Assembly: GCA_050185195.1 (NCBI GenBank)
Contig: JBFWZQ010000010.1
Location: forward strand, 1 to 64,000
Source: CADEFQ01 sp050185195
GTDB lineage: Bacteria > Pseudomonadota > Gammaproteobacteria > Steroidobacterales > Steroidobacteraceae
Direction: 5' to 3'
Length of the DNA: 64,000 bases
Shown: positions 16,987 to 25,835 of the stretch, one piece after another
How positions within the stretch are numbered: position 1 is the first letter of the stretch
Layout of the letters: the number at the start of each line of letters is the position of its first letter
Translations under genes and position numbers: made by a program
Notes under the pieces: model-generated
Told to the model about the DNA's origin: nothing
Databases searched by the model: none
The model's input: only the letters and a program-made list of their open reading frames with translations

Positions 16987-18422
16987 GCGCTGCCCTGCGT
17001 GACCTTGAGGATCTGCATGGCGTTGGTGCCGCCCGCGACGCCGCTCAGCGGGCCGGAGGTCACGATCACGTGATCCCCGATGTCGACGAGCTCGAGTTCG
17101 AGCAGGCGCTCGAAGATCGACGCCTGCACGTGCGGCGCGTCGGATCGCATGACGTCGAACTGCACCGGGTAGACGCCGCGATACAGCGTGACCCGGCGGC
17201 TCGTCGCCGCGTGGCGCGTGAATGCGTAGATCGGGATGTCGGACCGGATCCGCGACATCCAGAGCGGTGTCGAACCGGATTCGGTGAGCGCCACGATCGC
17301 GCGCACCCGCATGTGGTTGGCGGTGTACATCACCGCCATCGCGATCGCCTCGTCGTTGCGGCTGAAATGCCCGTCGCTGCGGTGCCGGGTGCGCGAATGC
17401 GCGAGCTGGTATTTCTCCGCACCCTCGATCACGTGCGCCATCGCCTGCACTGCCTTCACCGGATAGCGGCCGACCGCCGATTCGGCCGACAGCATCACGG
17501 CGTCGGTGCCGTCCATCACGGCGTTGGCGACGTCGCTGACTTCCGCGCGGGTCGGGACCGGGTTCTGGATCATCGATTCCATCATCTGCGTCGCGGTGAT
17601 CGCGACACGGAACTTGTTGCGCGACTGGTGCAGGATCGTCTTCTGCAGGCCGGTGATCTCGGCATAACCCATCTCGACCCCGAGGTCGCCGCGCGCCACC
17701 ATCACGACGTCGGTCTCGTCGAGGATGGACGGCAGGTTCTCCACCGACTCGTGCCGCTCGATCTTGGCGACGATGCGCCCTTGCCCGCCGCTTTCCCGCA
17801 AGCGCGTGCGGGCTTCGCGGATATCCGCCGCGTCGCGCGCGAAGGAGACGGCGACATAGTCGATTTCATGGGCGGCCGCGAAGCGGATGTCGTCGCGATC
17901 CTTGTCCGAGAGCGCCGGCGCCGAGATGCCGCCGCCCTGCCGGTTGAGCCCCTTCCTGTTGGAGAGCTCGCCGCCGAGGCGCACGATCGTGGCGACGCGG
18001 GGTCCCTCGACCGTTTCGACATCGAGCACGATCTGGCCGTCGGCGAGCAGCAGGGTGTCGCCCGGCTGCACGTCGCGGTGCAGGTTCGCGTAGGCAATGC
18101 CGACCTCGTGCCGGGTGCCTGCGTCCGCGGCGAGGCGCGGGTCGAGTGCAAACCGTTCGCCTTCGACGAGCCGGATGGGTCCCTCGCGAAAGCTCTCGAT
18201 GCGGATCTTGGGGCCGCCGAGGTCGGCGAGGATGCCGACGATCTTGCCGGCGCGACGCGCCGCCTCCCGCACCAGTTCGATGCGTCGCAGGTGTTCGCCC
18301 TGCTGGCCGTGGGAGAAATTGACGCGCGCGACGTCGAGTCCGGCGCGCACCATGTCAGTGAGGACCGCGACGTCGTCGGTGGCAGGACCGAGCGTCGCGA
18401 CGATCTTGGTTCGGCGTCGCAT
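16983..18422 (-). CDS. pyk: Pyruvate kinase
   Basis: Converts PEP and ADP to pyruvate and ATP, the last step of glycolysis. The 479-residue protein begins with TKIVATLGPA and has RVNFSHG, the Mg and substrate region VARGDLGVEMGY, and MLSAESAVGRYP. Its size matches the bacterial type II enzyme. It lies 54 bases after pgk, so co-transcription with tkt-gap-pgk is likely. Its stop overlaps the acylase start. Confidence 0.97.
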   Translation of the reverse strand: MRRRTKIVATLGPATDDVAVLTDMVRAGLDVARVNFSHGQQGEHLRRIELVREAARRAGKIVGILADLGGPKIRIESFREGPIRLVEGERFALDPRLAADAGTRHEVGIAYANLHRDVQPGDTLLLADGQIVLDVETVEGPRVATIVRLGGELSNRKGLNRQGGGISAPALSDKDRDDIRFAAAHEIDYVAVSFARDAADIREARTRLRESGGQGRIVAKIERHESVENLPSILDETDVVMVARGDLGVEMGYAEITGLQKTILHQSRNKFRVAITATQMMESMIQNPVPTRAEVSDVANAVMDGTDAVMLSAESAVGRYPVKAVQAMAHVIEGAEKYQLAHSRTRHRSDGHFSRNDEAIAMAVMYTANHMRVRAIVALTESGSTPLWMSRIRSDIPIYAFTRHAATSRRVTLYRGVYPVQFDVMRSDAPHVQASIFERLLELELVDIGDHVIVTSGPLSGVAGGTNAMQILKVTQGSA

Positions 18423-18476
18423 AGGTGGGCAACGTTATCACGACCGCCAGCCGGTCGCGCGCCCCTGCGCGCCGCT

Positions 18477-19658
18477 TCAGCGCCGCGCGCGCGCCTCGAG
18501 CGCCGCCACCGCCGGCAATGTCCCGCCTTCGACGAACTCGAGGAACGCACCGCCGCCCGTCGAGATGTAGGAGATGCCTTCGGCGACGCCGTATTTCTCG
18601 ATCGCCGCGAGCGTGTCGCCGCCGCCGGCCAGCGAGAACGCCTTGCTGCGCGCGACCGCGTTCGCGATCGTCTTCGTGCCTTCGCCGAACTGCGGGAACT
18701 CGAACACCCCGACCGGGCCGTTCCAGATGACGGTGCCCGCGGCCTCGATGACCTTCGCGAAGCGCTCGGCGGTATCCGGGCCGATGTCGAGGATCAGCTC
18801 GTCCGGATGGACATCGTGGATCGAACGCACGTCGGCGTGCGCGGTGGCCGCGAACTCGCGCGCGACGACCACGTCCGTCGGCAGCGGGATCTCGGCGCCG
18901 CGCGCCCGGGCCGTTTCGAGCAGCCCGCGTGCGATGTCGAGCATGTCGGCCTCGTGCAGCGACTTGCCGACCGCAACGCCCGTCGCCGCGAGGAAGGTGT
19001 TGGCGATGCCGCCGCCGACGATCAGCTTGTCGACCTTCGCCAGCAGCGACTCGAGCACGGTGAGCTTGGTCGAGACCTTCGAGCCCGCGACGATCGCGAC
19101 GAGCGGGCGCGCGGGCTGGTCGAGCGCACGCTCCAGCGCCTCGAGTTCGGCGGTCAGCAGCGGCCCGGCGCAGGCGACTGGCGCGAACGTCGCGATGCCG
19201 TGCGTGCTCGCCTCGGCCCGGTGCGCCGTGCCGAAGGCATCCATCACGAACACGTCGCACATGGCGGCCATGCGCCGCGCCAGCGCCTCGTCGTTCGCCT
19301 TCTCGCCCTTGTTGAAGCGCACGTTCTCGCAGAGCACCGCCTCGCCATAGCCGGTGTCGACGCCGTCCTTGAGCCAGTTCTCGCGCAGCGGCACGGGCTT
19401 GCCGAGCAGCTCGGACAGCCGCACGGCCACCGGCGCGAGCGAGTTTTCGGCCGAATAATGGCCTTCCTTCGGGCGACCGAGGTGCGAGAGCACGAAGACC
19501 TTTGCACCGCGCTGCATCGCATGGCGCAGCGTCGGCAGGACCGCGCGGATGCGGGCGTCGCTCGTGACCACGCCCTTGTCCACGGGCACGTTCAGGTCCT
19601 CGCGGATCATCACGCGCTTGCCAGCGAGATCGACATCGGCCATGCGCAGCACCTGCAC
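18477..19658 (-). CDS. pgk: Phosphoglycerate kinase
   Basis: Transfers phosphate from 1,3-bisphosphoglycerate to ADP. The 393-residue protein shows the N-domain motifs REDLNVP and SHLGRPKEG, the hinge region, and the nucleotide-binding GGGDTLAAIEKYG near the C-terminus. The start gives MQVLRMADVDLAGKRV, which matches the family N-terminus. It begins 9 bases after gap. Confidence 0.97.
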   Translation of the reverse strand: MQVLRMADVDLAGKRVMIREDLNVPVDKGVVTSDARIRAVLPTLRHAMQRGAKVFVLSHLGRPKEGHYSAENSLAPVAVRLSELLGKPVPLRENWLKDGVDTGYGEAVLCENVRFNKGEKANDEALARRMAAMCDVFVMDAFGTAHRAEASTHGIATFAPVACAGPLLTAELEALERALDQPARPLVAIVAGSKVSTKLTVLESLLAKVDKLIVGGGIANTFLAATGVAVGKSLHEADMLDIARGLLETARARGAEIPLPTDVVVAREFAATAHADVRSIHDVHPDELILDIGPDTAERFAKVIEAAGTVIWNGPVGVFEFPQFGEGTKTIANAVARSKAFSLAGGGDTLAAIEKYGVAEGISYISTGGGAFLEFVEGGTLPAVAALEARARR

Positions 19659-19667
19659 GACGGCGAC

Positions 19668-20681
19668 CTATTTCGCGCGCGACCAGGCGGCCACGACGTC
19701 GAGCAGGCGGTTCGAGAACCCCCACTCGTTGTCGTACCACGCGCAGACCTTGACCAGCTTGCCCTCGATCACCTTGGTCATCGTGTCGTCGTAAGTCGCG
19801 GAATGCGGGTCGTGGTTGTAATCGATCGAGACCAGCGGCTCGCTCGTGTACGCCAACACGCCCTGCAGCGGCCCGCGCGCCGCGGCCAGCATCAGTTCGT
19901 TGATCTCCTTGATCGAGGTTGCGCGCTGCGCCGAGAACGTGAGGTCGACGAGCGACACGTTGATCGTCGGCACGCGCACCGAGTAGCCGTCGAGCTTGCC
20001 ATTGAGGGCCGGCAGCACGAGGCCGAGCGCCGCCGCGGCGCCGGTCTTCGTCGGGATCATCGACATCGTCGCCGAGCGCGCGCGGCGCAGGTCCGCGTGG
20101 TAGACGTCGGTGAGCACCTGGTCGTTCGTGTACGCATGGATCGTCGTCATCAGGCCGCCGACGATGCCGACGCTCTCATGCAGCACCTTCGCGACCGGCG
20201 CGAGGCAGTTCGTGGTGCAGGAAGCGTTCGAGATCACGTCGTGGCTCGCCCGCAGGTCGCCATGGTTGACGCCGTAGACGACCGTCGCGTCGACATCGGA
20301 GCCGCCCGGCGCCGAAATCAGCACTTTCTTCGCGCCGCCCTTCAGGTGGGCACTCGCCTTCGCCTTGCTCGCGAACAGGCCGGTGCTCTCGATCACGTAG
20401 TCGACCCCGAGTTCGCCCCAGGGCAGCTTCGCCGGATCGCGCTCCGCGAGCACACGCACGCGATCGCCGTTGACGACCATCGAATCGCCATCGACGTGCA
20501 CGTCGCCGGGAAAGCGCCCATGGGCAGTATCATGGCAGGTGAGGTGGGCATTGGTGTTCGCGTCGCCGAGGTCGTTGACCGCGACGATGCGGATCTCGCT
20601 GGTGCGCTTCGATTCGTAGAGTGCGCGCAGCACGTTGCGACCGATGCGCCCGTAACCGTTGATGCCGACCTTGATTGCCAT
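19668..20681 (-). CDS. gap: Glyceraldehyde-3-phosphate dehydrogenase, type I
   Basis: NAD-linked oxidation and phosphorylation of glyceraldehyde-3-phosphate. The 337-residue protein has the Rossmann motif INGYGRIGRNV and the catalytic ASCTTNCLAP. The start has a strong Shine-Dalgarno (AGGAGGAAG) 7-8 bases before the ATG. It sits 29 bases after tkt. An apparent longer frame upstream is only the antisense of tkt codons. The NAD rather than NADP preference cannot be read with certainty. Confidence 0.97.
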   Translation of the reverse strand: MAIKVGINGYGRIGRNVLRALYESKRTSEIRIVAVNDLGDANTNAHLTCHDTAHGRFPGDVHVDGDSMVVNGDRVRVLAERDPAKLPWGELGVDYVIESTGLFASKAKASAHLKGGAKKVLISAPGGSDVDATVVYGVNHGDLRASHDVISNASCTTNCLAPVAKVLHESVGIVGGLMTTIHAYTNDQVLTDVYHADLRRARSATMSMIPTKTGAAAALGLVLPALNGKLDGYSVRVPTINVSLVDLTFSAQRATSIKEINELMLAAARGPLQGVLAYTSEPLVSIDYNHDPHSATYDDTMTKVIEGKLVKVCAWYDNEWGFSNRLLDVVAAWSRAK

Positions 20682-20710
20682 GACGTCCGCTTCCTCCTGC
20701 CTGTGTGATA

Positions 20711-22708
20711 TCAGCCGAGCAGCTTCCCGACCGCGGCCACGACGTGCTCCGTCGTGAAGCCAAAATGCCTGAAGAGATCCGCGCCCTTGCCCGAGGCGCC
20801 GAACCGGTCCATGCCGATCACGTCGCCGTCCGGTCCGACGTACCGCCACCAGCTCTGGCGCGCGGCGGCCTCGACGGCGACGCGGCGCGTGACCGCACGC
20901 GGCAGCACCGCTTCGCGCCACGCCGCATCCTGCGCCTCGAACACGTCGGTCGAGGGCATCGACACGAGCCGCACGCGGCGGCCCTGCGATCCGAGCTGCC
21001 GCACGGCATCGGCCGCGAGGCCCAACTCGGAACCGGTCGCGATCACGATGGCCTCGGGAACGCCCTCGCAGTCGATGAGTGTATAACCGCCGCGCGCGAT
21101 CGCGGCAACCTGCGCCGGCGAGCGCGCCTGCTGGGGAAGTGCCTGGCGCGTCAGCACGAGGGCCGTGGGCCCATGGGCATGCTCGAGCGCCGCGCGCCAG
21201 CCCACCGCCGTCTCGACGGCATCGCCGGGGCGCCACAGCGACAGGCCCGGCATCGCACGCAGGCTCGCGAGGTGCTCGACGGGTTGATGGGTCGGACCGT
21301 CCTCGCCGAGCCCGATCGAGTCGTGCGTGTAGACGAGGATCACCGGCTGGTGCATCAGCGCCGCGAGGCGCACTGCGTTGCGCGCATAATCCGAGAACAC
21401 GAGGAAGGTGCCCGCGTAGGGCCGCAGGCCGCCGTGCAGCGTAAGGCCGCTCATCACCGCGGTCATCGCGAATTCGCGCACGCCGTAATGGATGTAGTTG
21501 CCGCTCGCGTCGTCCGCCGTCAGCGTGCGGGAATCCTTGCGTTGCGTGTTGACCGAACCCGTCAGGTCGGCCGAGCCGCCGATCAGTTCCGGCATGCCCG
21601 GGCCAATCACGTCCAGCACCGCGCCTGACGACACGCGGGTCGCCTGCGGCGTGCCCGTTGCCTGCGCCGCCGCGAGCGCGTGGGCCGCGAGCGCCTCGAA
21701 ATCCTGCGGCAGCCGCCCGGCCATGCGCCGCTCGAATTGCGCGGCGAGCTCCGGCCAGGCCTTTTGGTAGCGCCGATAGCGGCGTTGCCAACTCTTCTCC
21801 GCCGCGGCGCCCTTCGCGCGGGCGTCCCATTCGGCGCGGATCTCCTGCGGCACCTCGAAGGGCGGGTACGGCCAGCCGAGCGTGGCGCGTGCGGCGGCGA
21901 CCTCCGCGGCGCCCAGCGCCTCGCCGTGCACGCCCTTCGTGCCCTGTTTGCCCGGCGCGCCGAAGCCGATGATCGTGCGCGCGAGGATGATCGTGGGCTG
22001 CTTCTTGTGCGCACGCGCCTTGCGCAGCGCCGAGGCCACCGCGCCCGAGTCGTGGCCGTCGACGTCCTTTACCACGTGCCAGCCGTAGGCCGCGAAGCGC
22101 TTCGCGACATCGTCCGTGCACCAGCCCGGCACCTTGCCGTCGATCGAGATGCCGTTGTCGTCGAAGATCGCGACCAGCTTGCCGAGCTTCAACGTGCCGG
22201 CGAGCGACGCGGCCTCGTGCGAGATGCCTTCCATCAGGCAACCGTCGCCCATGAACACATAGGTGTGGTGGTCGACGATCTCGTGGCCGTCGCGATTGAA
22301 CTCGGCGGCAAGCATCTTCTCCGCGAGCGCCATGCCCACGGCGTTGGCGAAGCCCTGGCCGAGCGGCCCCGTCGTGGTCTCGATGCCGACGTCGAGGTCA
22401 TGCTCCGGGTGTCCCGCGGTGCGCGAACCGAGCTGGCGGAACTTGCGCAGCTCGTCGAGGGCGAGCGGATAACCCGTCAGGTGCAGCAGCGCGTACAGCA
22501 GCATCGACGCGTGGCCATTCGACAGCACGAAACGGTCGCGGTCGACCCAGCGCGGGTTGGCGGGATTGTGCTTCAGCGCATCGCGCCACAGCACCTCCGC
22601 GATGTCCGCCATGCCCATCGGGGCGCCCGGATGTCCGGAATTGGCGGCCTGGACGGCGTCCATGGCGAGGGCGCGGATGGCATTGGCAAGCTCGCGGCGG
22701 GTCGGCAT
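20711..22708 (-). CDS. tkt: Transketolase
   Basis: TPP-dependent two-carbon transfer between sugar phosphates in the pentose phosphate pathway. The 665-residue protein has the opening ANAIRALAMDAVQAANSGHP, the TPP motif GDGCLMEGISHEAASLAG, and the transketolase signature TGSVNTQRKDSRTL, with GLGEDGPTHQPVEH later. The ATG at 22708 gives an N-terminus like E. coli TktA. An upstream in-frame ATG would add 15 unrelated residues. It is the first gene of the tkt-gap-pgk-pyk set, and the fructose-bisphosphate aldolase gene often seen with it is absent. Confidence 0.96.
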   Translation of the reverse strand: MPTRRELANAIRALAMDAVQAANSGHPGAPMGMADIAEVLWRDALKHNPANPRWVDRDRFVLSNGHASMLLYALLHLTGYPLALDELRKFRQLGSRTAGHPEHDLDVGIETTTGPLGQGFANAVGMALAEKMLAAEFNRDGHEIVDHHTYVFMGDGCLMEGISHEAASLAGTLKLGKLVAIFDDNGISIDGKVPGWCTDDVAKRFAAYGWHVVKDVDGHDSGAVASALRKARAHKKQPTIILARTIIGFGAPGKQGTKGVHGEALGAAEVAAARATLGWPYPPFEVPQEIRAEWDARAKGAAAEKSWQRRYRRYQKAWPELAAQFERRMAGRLPQDFEALAAHALAAAQATGTPQATRVSSGAVLDVIGPGMPELIGGSADLTGSVNTQRKDSRTLTADDASGNYIHYGVREFAMTAVMSGLTLHGGLRPYAGTFLVFSDYARNAVRLAALMHQPVILVYTHDSIGLGEDGPTHQPVEHLASLRAMPGLSLWRPGDAVETAVGWRAALEHAHGPTALVLTRQALPQQARSPAQVAAIARGGYTLIDCEGVPEAIVIATGSELGLAADAVRQLGSQGRRVRLVSMPSTDVFEAQDAAWREAVLPRAVTRRVAVEAAARQSWWRYVGPDGDVIGMDRFGASGKGADLFRHFGFTTEHVVAAVGKLLG

Positions 22709-22832
22709 GGGTCGGGGCGTTTCCAGCGGTAAAAATGGGCGCGCATTGTCCAACAGCGCGGCGGGAACGGCAAACCCGGGAAAACCGCGGCCCGCCCGCG
22801 GCCAGGCGGGACCCGGGGACGGCGGGTGGGGC

Positions 22833-22863
22833 GGTTCGATCGTCCCGGTCGAACCGGTATAAT
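22833..22863 (+). promoter_or_regulatory. Likely metK promoter with an operator-like dyad
   Basis: A perfect -10 hexamer TATAAT lies at 22858-22863, with TTCGAT 17 bases upstream at 22835-22840 as a weak -35. A 7-base inverted repeat GGTTCGA/TCGAACC (22833-22839 and 22849-22855) covers the -35 and spacer. The dyad is well placed for a repressor, or could form a small hairpin in DNA only. The predicted leader is about 24 bases. Confidence 0.6.
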
Positions 22864-22893
22864 GGAAAATCCGCCCCCGAGGTTCCGCGCCAC

Positions 22894-24069
22894 ATGTCCA
22901 ACAGCTACCTGTTCACGTCCGAATCCGTTTCCGAAGGCCATCCGGACAAGATCGCCGACCAGATCTCGGACGCGGTGCTCGACGAGATCCTCACCCAGGA
23001 CCCGCGCGGGCGGGTCGCCTGCGAGACGCTGATCAAGACCGGCGTCGTGATCGTGGCGGGTGAGGTCACGACCAGCGCCTGGGTCGACCTCGAGGCGCTG
23101 GTGCGCAGGACCGTGCTCGGGATCGGCTACAACCATTCGGACATGGGTTTCGACGGCGCGACCTGCGGCGTCGTGAACGTGATCGGCAAGCAATCGCCCG
23201 ACATCGCGCAGGGCGTCGATCGCAAGGACGAGCGCAAGCAGGGCGCGGGCGACCAGGGCCTGATGTTCGGCTACGCGAGCAACGAGACGGACGTGCTGAT
23301 GCCGGCGGCCATCACGTACGCGCACCGGCTGGTGCAGCGCCAGGCGCAGGTGCGCAAGAAGGGCAAGCTCGACTGGCTGCGCCCGGACGCCAAGAGCCAG
23401 GTCTCGCTGCGCTATGAAGACGACAAGCCGGTCGCGATCGATGCGGTCGTGCTCTCGACCCAGCACTCGCCCGACGTCTCGACGAAAACACTGCGCGAGG
23501 CGGTGATGGACGAGGTGATCCTGCCCGTGCTGCCGAAGAAATGGCTGCACAAGGGCACGAAGTTCCACATCAACCCGACCGGGCGCTTCGTCATCGGCGG
23601 GCCGGTGGGCGACTGCGGCCTCACCGGGCGCAAGATCATCGTCGACACCTACGGCGGTTTCGCCCGGCACGGTGGCGGCGCGTTCTCGGGCAAGGACCCG
23701 TCGAAAGTCGACCGCTCGGCGGCTTATGCCTGCCGCTATGTCGCGAAGAACATCGTGGCCGCCGGCCTCGCCGACCGCTGCGAAGTACAGGTGAGCTACG
23801 CGATCGGCGTCGCCGAGCCGACCTCGATCATGGTCGAGACCTTCGGCACCGGGAAACTGCCGCGCGAGAAGCTGACGCAGCTCGTGCGCCGCTTCTTCGA
23901 CCTCACGCCGTTCGGGCTGCGCGAAATGCTCGATCTCGCCCGCCCGATCTATTTCCGCACCGCGGCCTACGGCCACTTCGGCCGCGAGGAAGCGGACTTC
24001 ACCTGGGAGCGCACCGACAAGGCGGCGGCGCTCGCAGCGGAGGCCGGCGCGCGCGTGCGCGCGGCCTGA
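22894..24069 (+). CDS. metK: S-adenosylmethionine synthetase
   Basis: Makes SAM from methionine and ATP. The 391-residue protein has the start MSNSYLFTSESVSEGHP, ATP-binding GHPDKIADQISDAV, GAGDQGLMFGYA and GGGAFSGKDPSKVDRSAAY. The ATG was chosen because it gives the canonical N-terminus. It is followed by an SAH riboswitch and ahcY, so both enzymes of the SAM-SAH branch are transcribed in one direction from the promoter at 22835-22863. Confidence 0.98.
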   Translation: MSNSYLFTSESVSEGHPDKIADQISDAVLDEILTQDPRGRVACETLIKTGVVIVAGEVTTSAWVDLEALVRRTVLGIGYNHSDMGFDGATCGVVNVIGKQSPDIAQGVDRKDERKQGAGDQGLMFGYASNETDVLMPAAITYAHRLVQRQAQVRKKGKLDWLRPDAKSQVSLRYEDDKPVAIDAVVLSTQHSPDVSTKTLREAVMDEVILPVLPKKWLHKGTKFHINPTGRFVIGGPVGDCGLTGRKIIVDTYGGFARHGGGAFSGKDPSKVDRSAAYACRYVAKNIVAAGLADRCEVQVSYAIGVAEPTSIMVETFGTGKLPREKLTQLVRRFFDLTPFGLREMLDLARPIYFRTAAYGHFGREEADFTWERTDKAAALAAEAGARVRAA

Positions 24070-24106
24070 TTCGACTCGATACCCGGCCGCCGTACCGGCG
24101 GTCGGG

Positions 24107-24190
24107 CGTCGACCTGAGGAGCGCTGCGACGGGGCAAGCCCGCCAGGCTCAGGTCGACGTGGATGGCCAACGGCGCTCCCTGACCGGAGA
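24107..24190 (+). promoter_or_regulatory. SAH riboswitch upstream of ahcY
   Basis: The segment between metK and ahcY carries the conserved SAH aptamer elements in order: GAGGAGCGCTGCGAC (24116-24130), GCCAGGCTC (24142-24150) and AACGGCGCTCC (24169-24179). P1 is a perfect 12-bp helix, 24107-24118 with 24148-24159. The pseudoknot pairs GGAGCGC (24118-24124) with GCGCTCC (24173-24179). A ribosome binding site GGAGA (24186-24190) follows. SAH riboswitches raise expression of SAH hydrolase when SAH accumulates. Placement and motifs leave little doubt. Confidence 0.93.
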
Positions 24191-24197
24191 CACACCC

Positions 24198-25619
24198 ATG
24201 ACCGCAGTTGCCAGACCGTCGGGCGCGGCGCCCGACTATTTCGTCCGTGACATCGCCGACGCCGCCTGGGGCCACAAGGAAATGGCCATCGCCGAGACCG
24301 AGATGCCGGGCCTCATGGCGATCCGCAAGGAGTTCGGGGCGGCGAAGCCGCTGCGCGGCGCACGCATCGCCGGATCGCTGCACATGACGATCCAGACGGC
24401 GATGCTGATCGAGACGCTCAGGGAACTGGGCGCCGACGTGCGCTGGGCTTCGTGCAACATCTACTCGACGCAGGACCACGCTGCCGCGGCGATCGCCGCG
24501 AACGGCACCCCGGTGTTCGCCTACAAGGGCGAGACGCTCGAGGAGTACTGGCAGTTCACGCACCGCATCTTCGAGTGGCCCGGCAACCAGCAGGCCAACA
24601 TGATCCTCGACGACGGCGGCGACGCGACGCTGCTGCTGTTGCTCGGCGCGCAGGCGGAGAAGGATCCGTCCGTGATCGCGAAGCCGAACAACGAGGAAGA
24701 GACGGCACTCTACGCCGCCATCCGCCAGCGGCTCGCGGAGAGCCCGGGCTGGTACTCGAAGCGCCTCGCGCAGGTGAAGGGCGTCACCGAGGAAACGACC
24801 ACCGGCGTCAAGCGGCTCTACCAGCTGCAGCGCGACGGCCGCCTGCCGTTCCCGGCCATCAACGTCAACGATTCGGTGACCAAGTCGAAGTTCGACAACC
24901 TCTACGGCTGCCGCGAGTCGCTGGTCGATGCGATCAAGCGCGCGACCGACGTGATGGTCGCCGGCAAGGTCGCGGTCGTCGCCGGCTACGGCGACGTCGG
25001 CAAGGGCTCCGCCGAATCGCTGCGTGCGCTCTCGGCGCAGGTGTGGATCACCGAGATCGACCCGATCTGCGCGCTGCAGGCCGCGATGGAGGGCTACAAG
25101 GTCGTCACGATGAACGAGGCCTGCGACAAGGCCGACATCTTCGTCACCGCGACCGGCAACCTGAACGTGATCACGCACGAACACATGCGCCGCATGAAGC
25201 ACCAGGCAATCGTGTGCAACATCGGCCACTTCGACAGCGAGATCGAGATTGCCGCGCTCAGGCAGTACCGGTGGGAGAACATCAAGCCGCAGGTCGACCA
25301 TGTGATCTTCCCCGACGGCAAGCGGCTGATCGTGCTCGCCGAGGGCCGCCTCGTGAACCTCGGCTGCGGCACGGGCCACCCCTCCTTCGTGATGTCGAAT
25401 TCCTTCACGAACCAGGTGCTTGCGCAGATCGAGCTCTTTGCGCACGGCGAGAAATACAAGCACGAGGTCTACGTGCTGCCGAAACACCTCGACGAGAAGG
25501 TGGCGCAGCTGCACCTCGATCGCATCGGGGTGAAGCTGACGACGCTCAGTGCCGAACAGGCAGCGTACATCGGCGTCGCCGCGCACGGGCCGTACAAGCC
25601 AGACCACTACCGCTACTGA
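24198..25619 (+). CDS. ahcY: Adenosylhomocysteinase
   Basis: Hydrolyses S-adenosylhomocysteine to adenosine and homocysteine, relieving methyltransferase inhibition. The 473-residue protein has ASCNIYSTQDHAAAA, the NAD-binding motif GYGDVGKGSA, and the C-terminal tail KPDHYRY typical of the enzyme. It is longer than the animal enzyme because of the known bacterial insert. It is controlled by the SAH riboswitch just upstream. A heptamer array begins 6 bases after the stop. Confidence 0.98.
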   Translation: MTAVARPSGAAPDYFVRDIADAAWGHKEMAIAETEMPGLMAIRKEFGAAKPLRGARIAGSLHMTIQTAMLIETLRELGADVRWASCNIYSTQDHAAAAIAANGTPVFAYKGETLEEYWQFTHRIFEWPGNQQANMILDDGGDATLLLLLGAQAEKDPSVIAKPNNEEETALYAAIRQRLAESPGWYSKRLAQVKGVTEETTTGVKRLYQLQRDGRLPFPAINVNDSVTKSKFDNLYGCRESLVDAIKRATDVMVAGKVAVVAGYGDVGKGSAESLRALSAQVWITEIDPICALQAAMEGYKVVTMNEACDKADIFVTATGNLNVITHEHMRRMKHQAIVCNIGHFDSEIEIAALRQYRWENIKPQVDHVIFPDGKRLIVLAEGRLVNLGCGTGHPSFVMSNSFTNQVLAQIELFAHGEKYKHEVYVLPKHLDEKVAQLHLDRIGVKLTTLSAEQAAYIGVAAHGPYKPDHYRY

Positions 25620-25625
25620 CCGGGA

Positions 25626-25680
25626 CGGGCGACGGGCGACGGGCGACGGGCAAGAAATGCTGCCCTGCTGCCCGTCGCCC
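25626..25680 (+). repeat. CGGGCGA heptamer array ending in a 12-bp inverted repeat
   Basis: Three CGGGCGA units (25626-25646) and one CGGGCAA (25647-25653) follow the ahcY stop in sense orientation. GGGCGACGGGCA at 25641-25652 pairs perfectly with TGCCCGTCGCCC at 25669-25680 across a 16-base loop. It can form a strong RNA hairpin after ahcY. No T-run follows, so a Rho-independent stop is not shown. The remaining bases to 25835 hold no gene; they include the leader of the next gene with AGGGG just before its ATG. Confidence 0.85.
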
Positions 25681-25835
25681 ACTTGTGTGATCGAGTTGGC
25701 ACCCCGTGAACACGGCGTACGCACCGCACATAATGCCGCCGCATTCCGTGAAATGGCTCCCGTCACGTCGCGAAGATGCGACGGACCATCCCCACTTGTT
25801 GACCTATTGGTGGACGACACGGAGGGGCTACCCGG

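Noticed and set aside
25641..25680. Intrinsic terminator after ahcY
   Set aside because: The hairpin is strong but no T-run follows; listed as a repeat instead.
25697..25712. Sigma-54 promoter before the TonB-domain gene
   Set aside because: TGGCAC is present but the -12 part reads GAAC instead of TTGC or similar.
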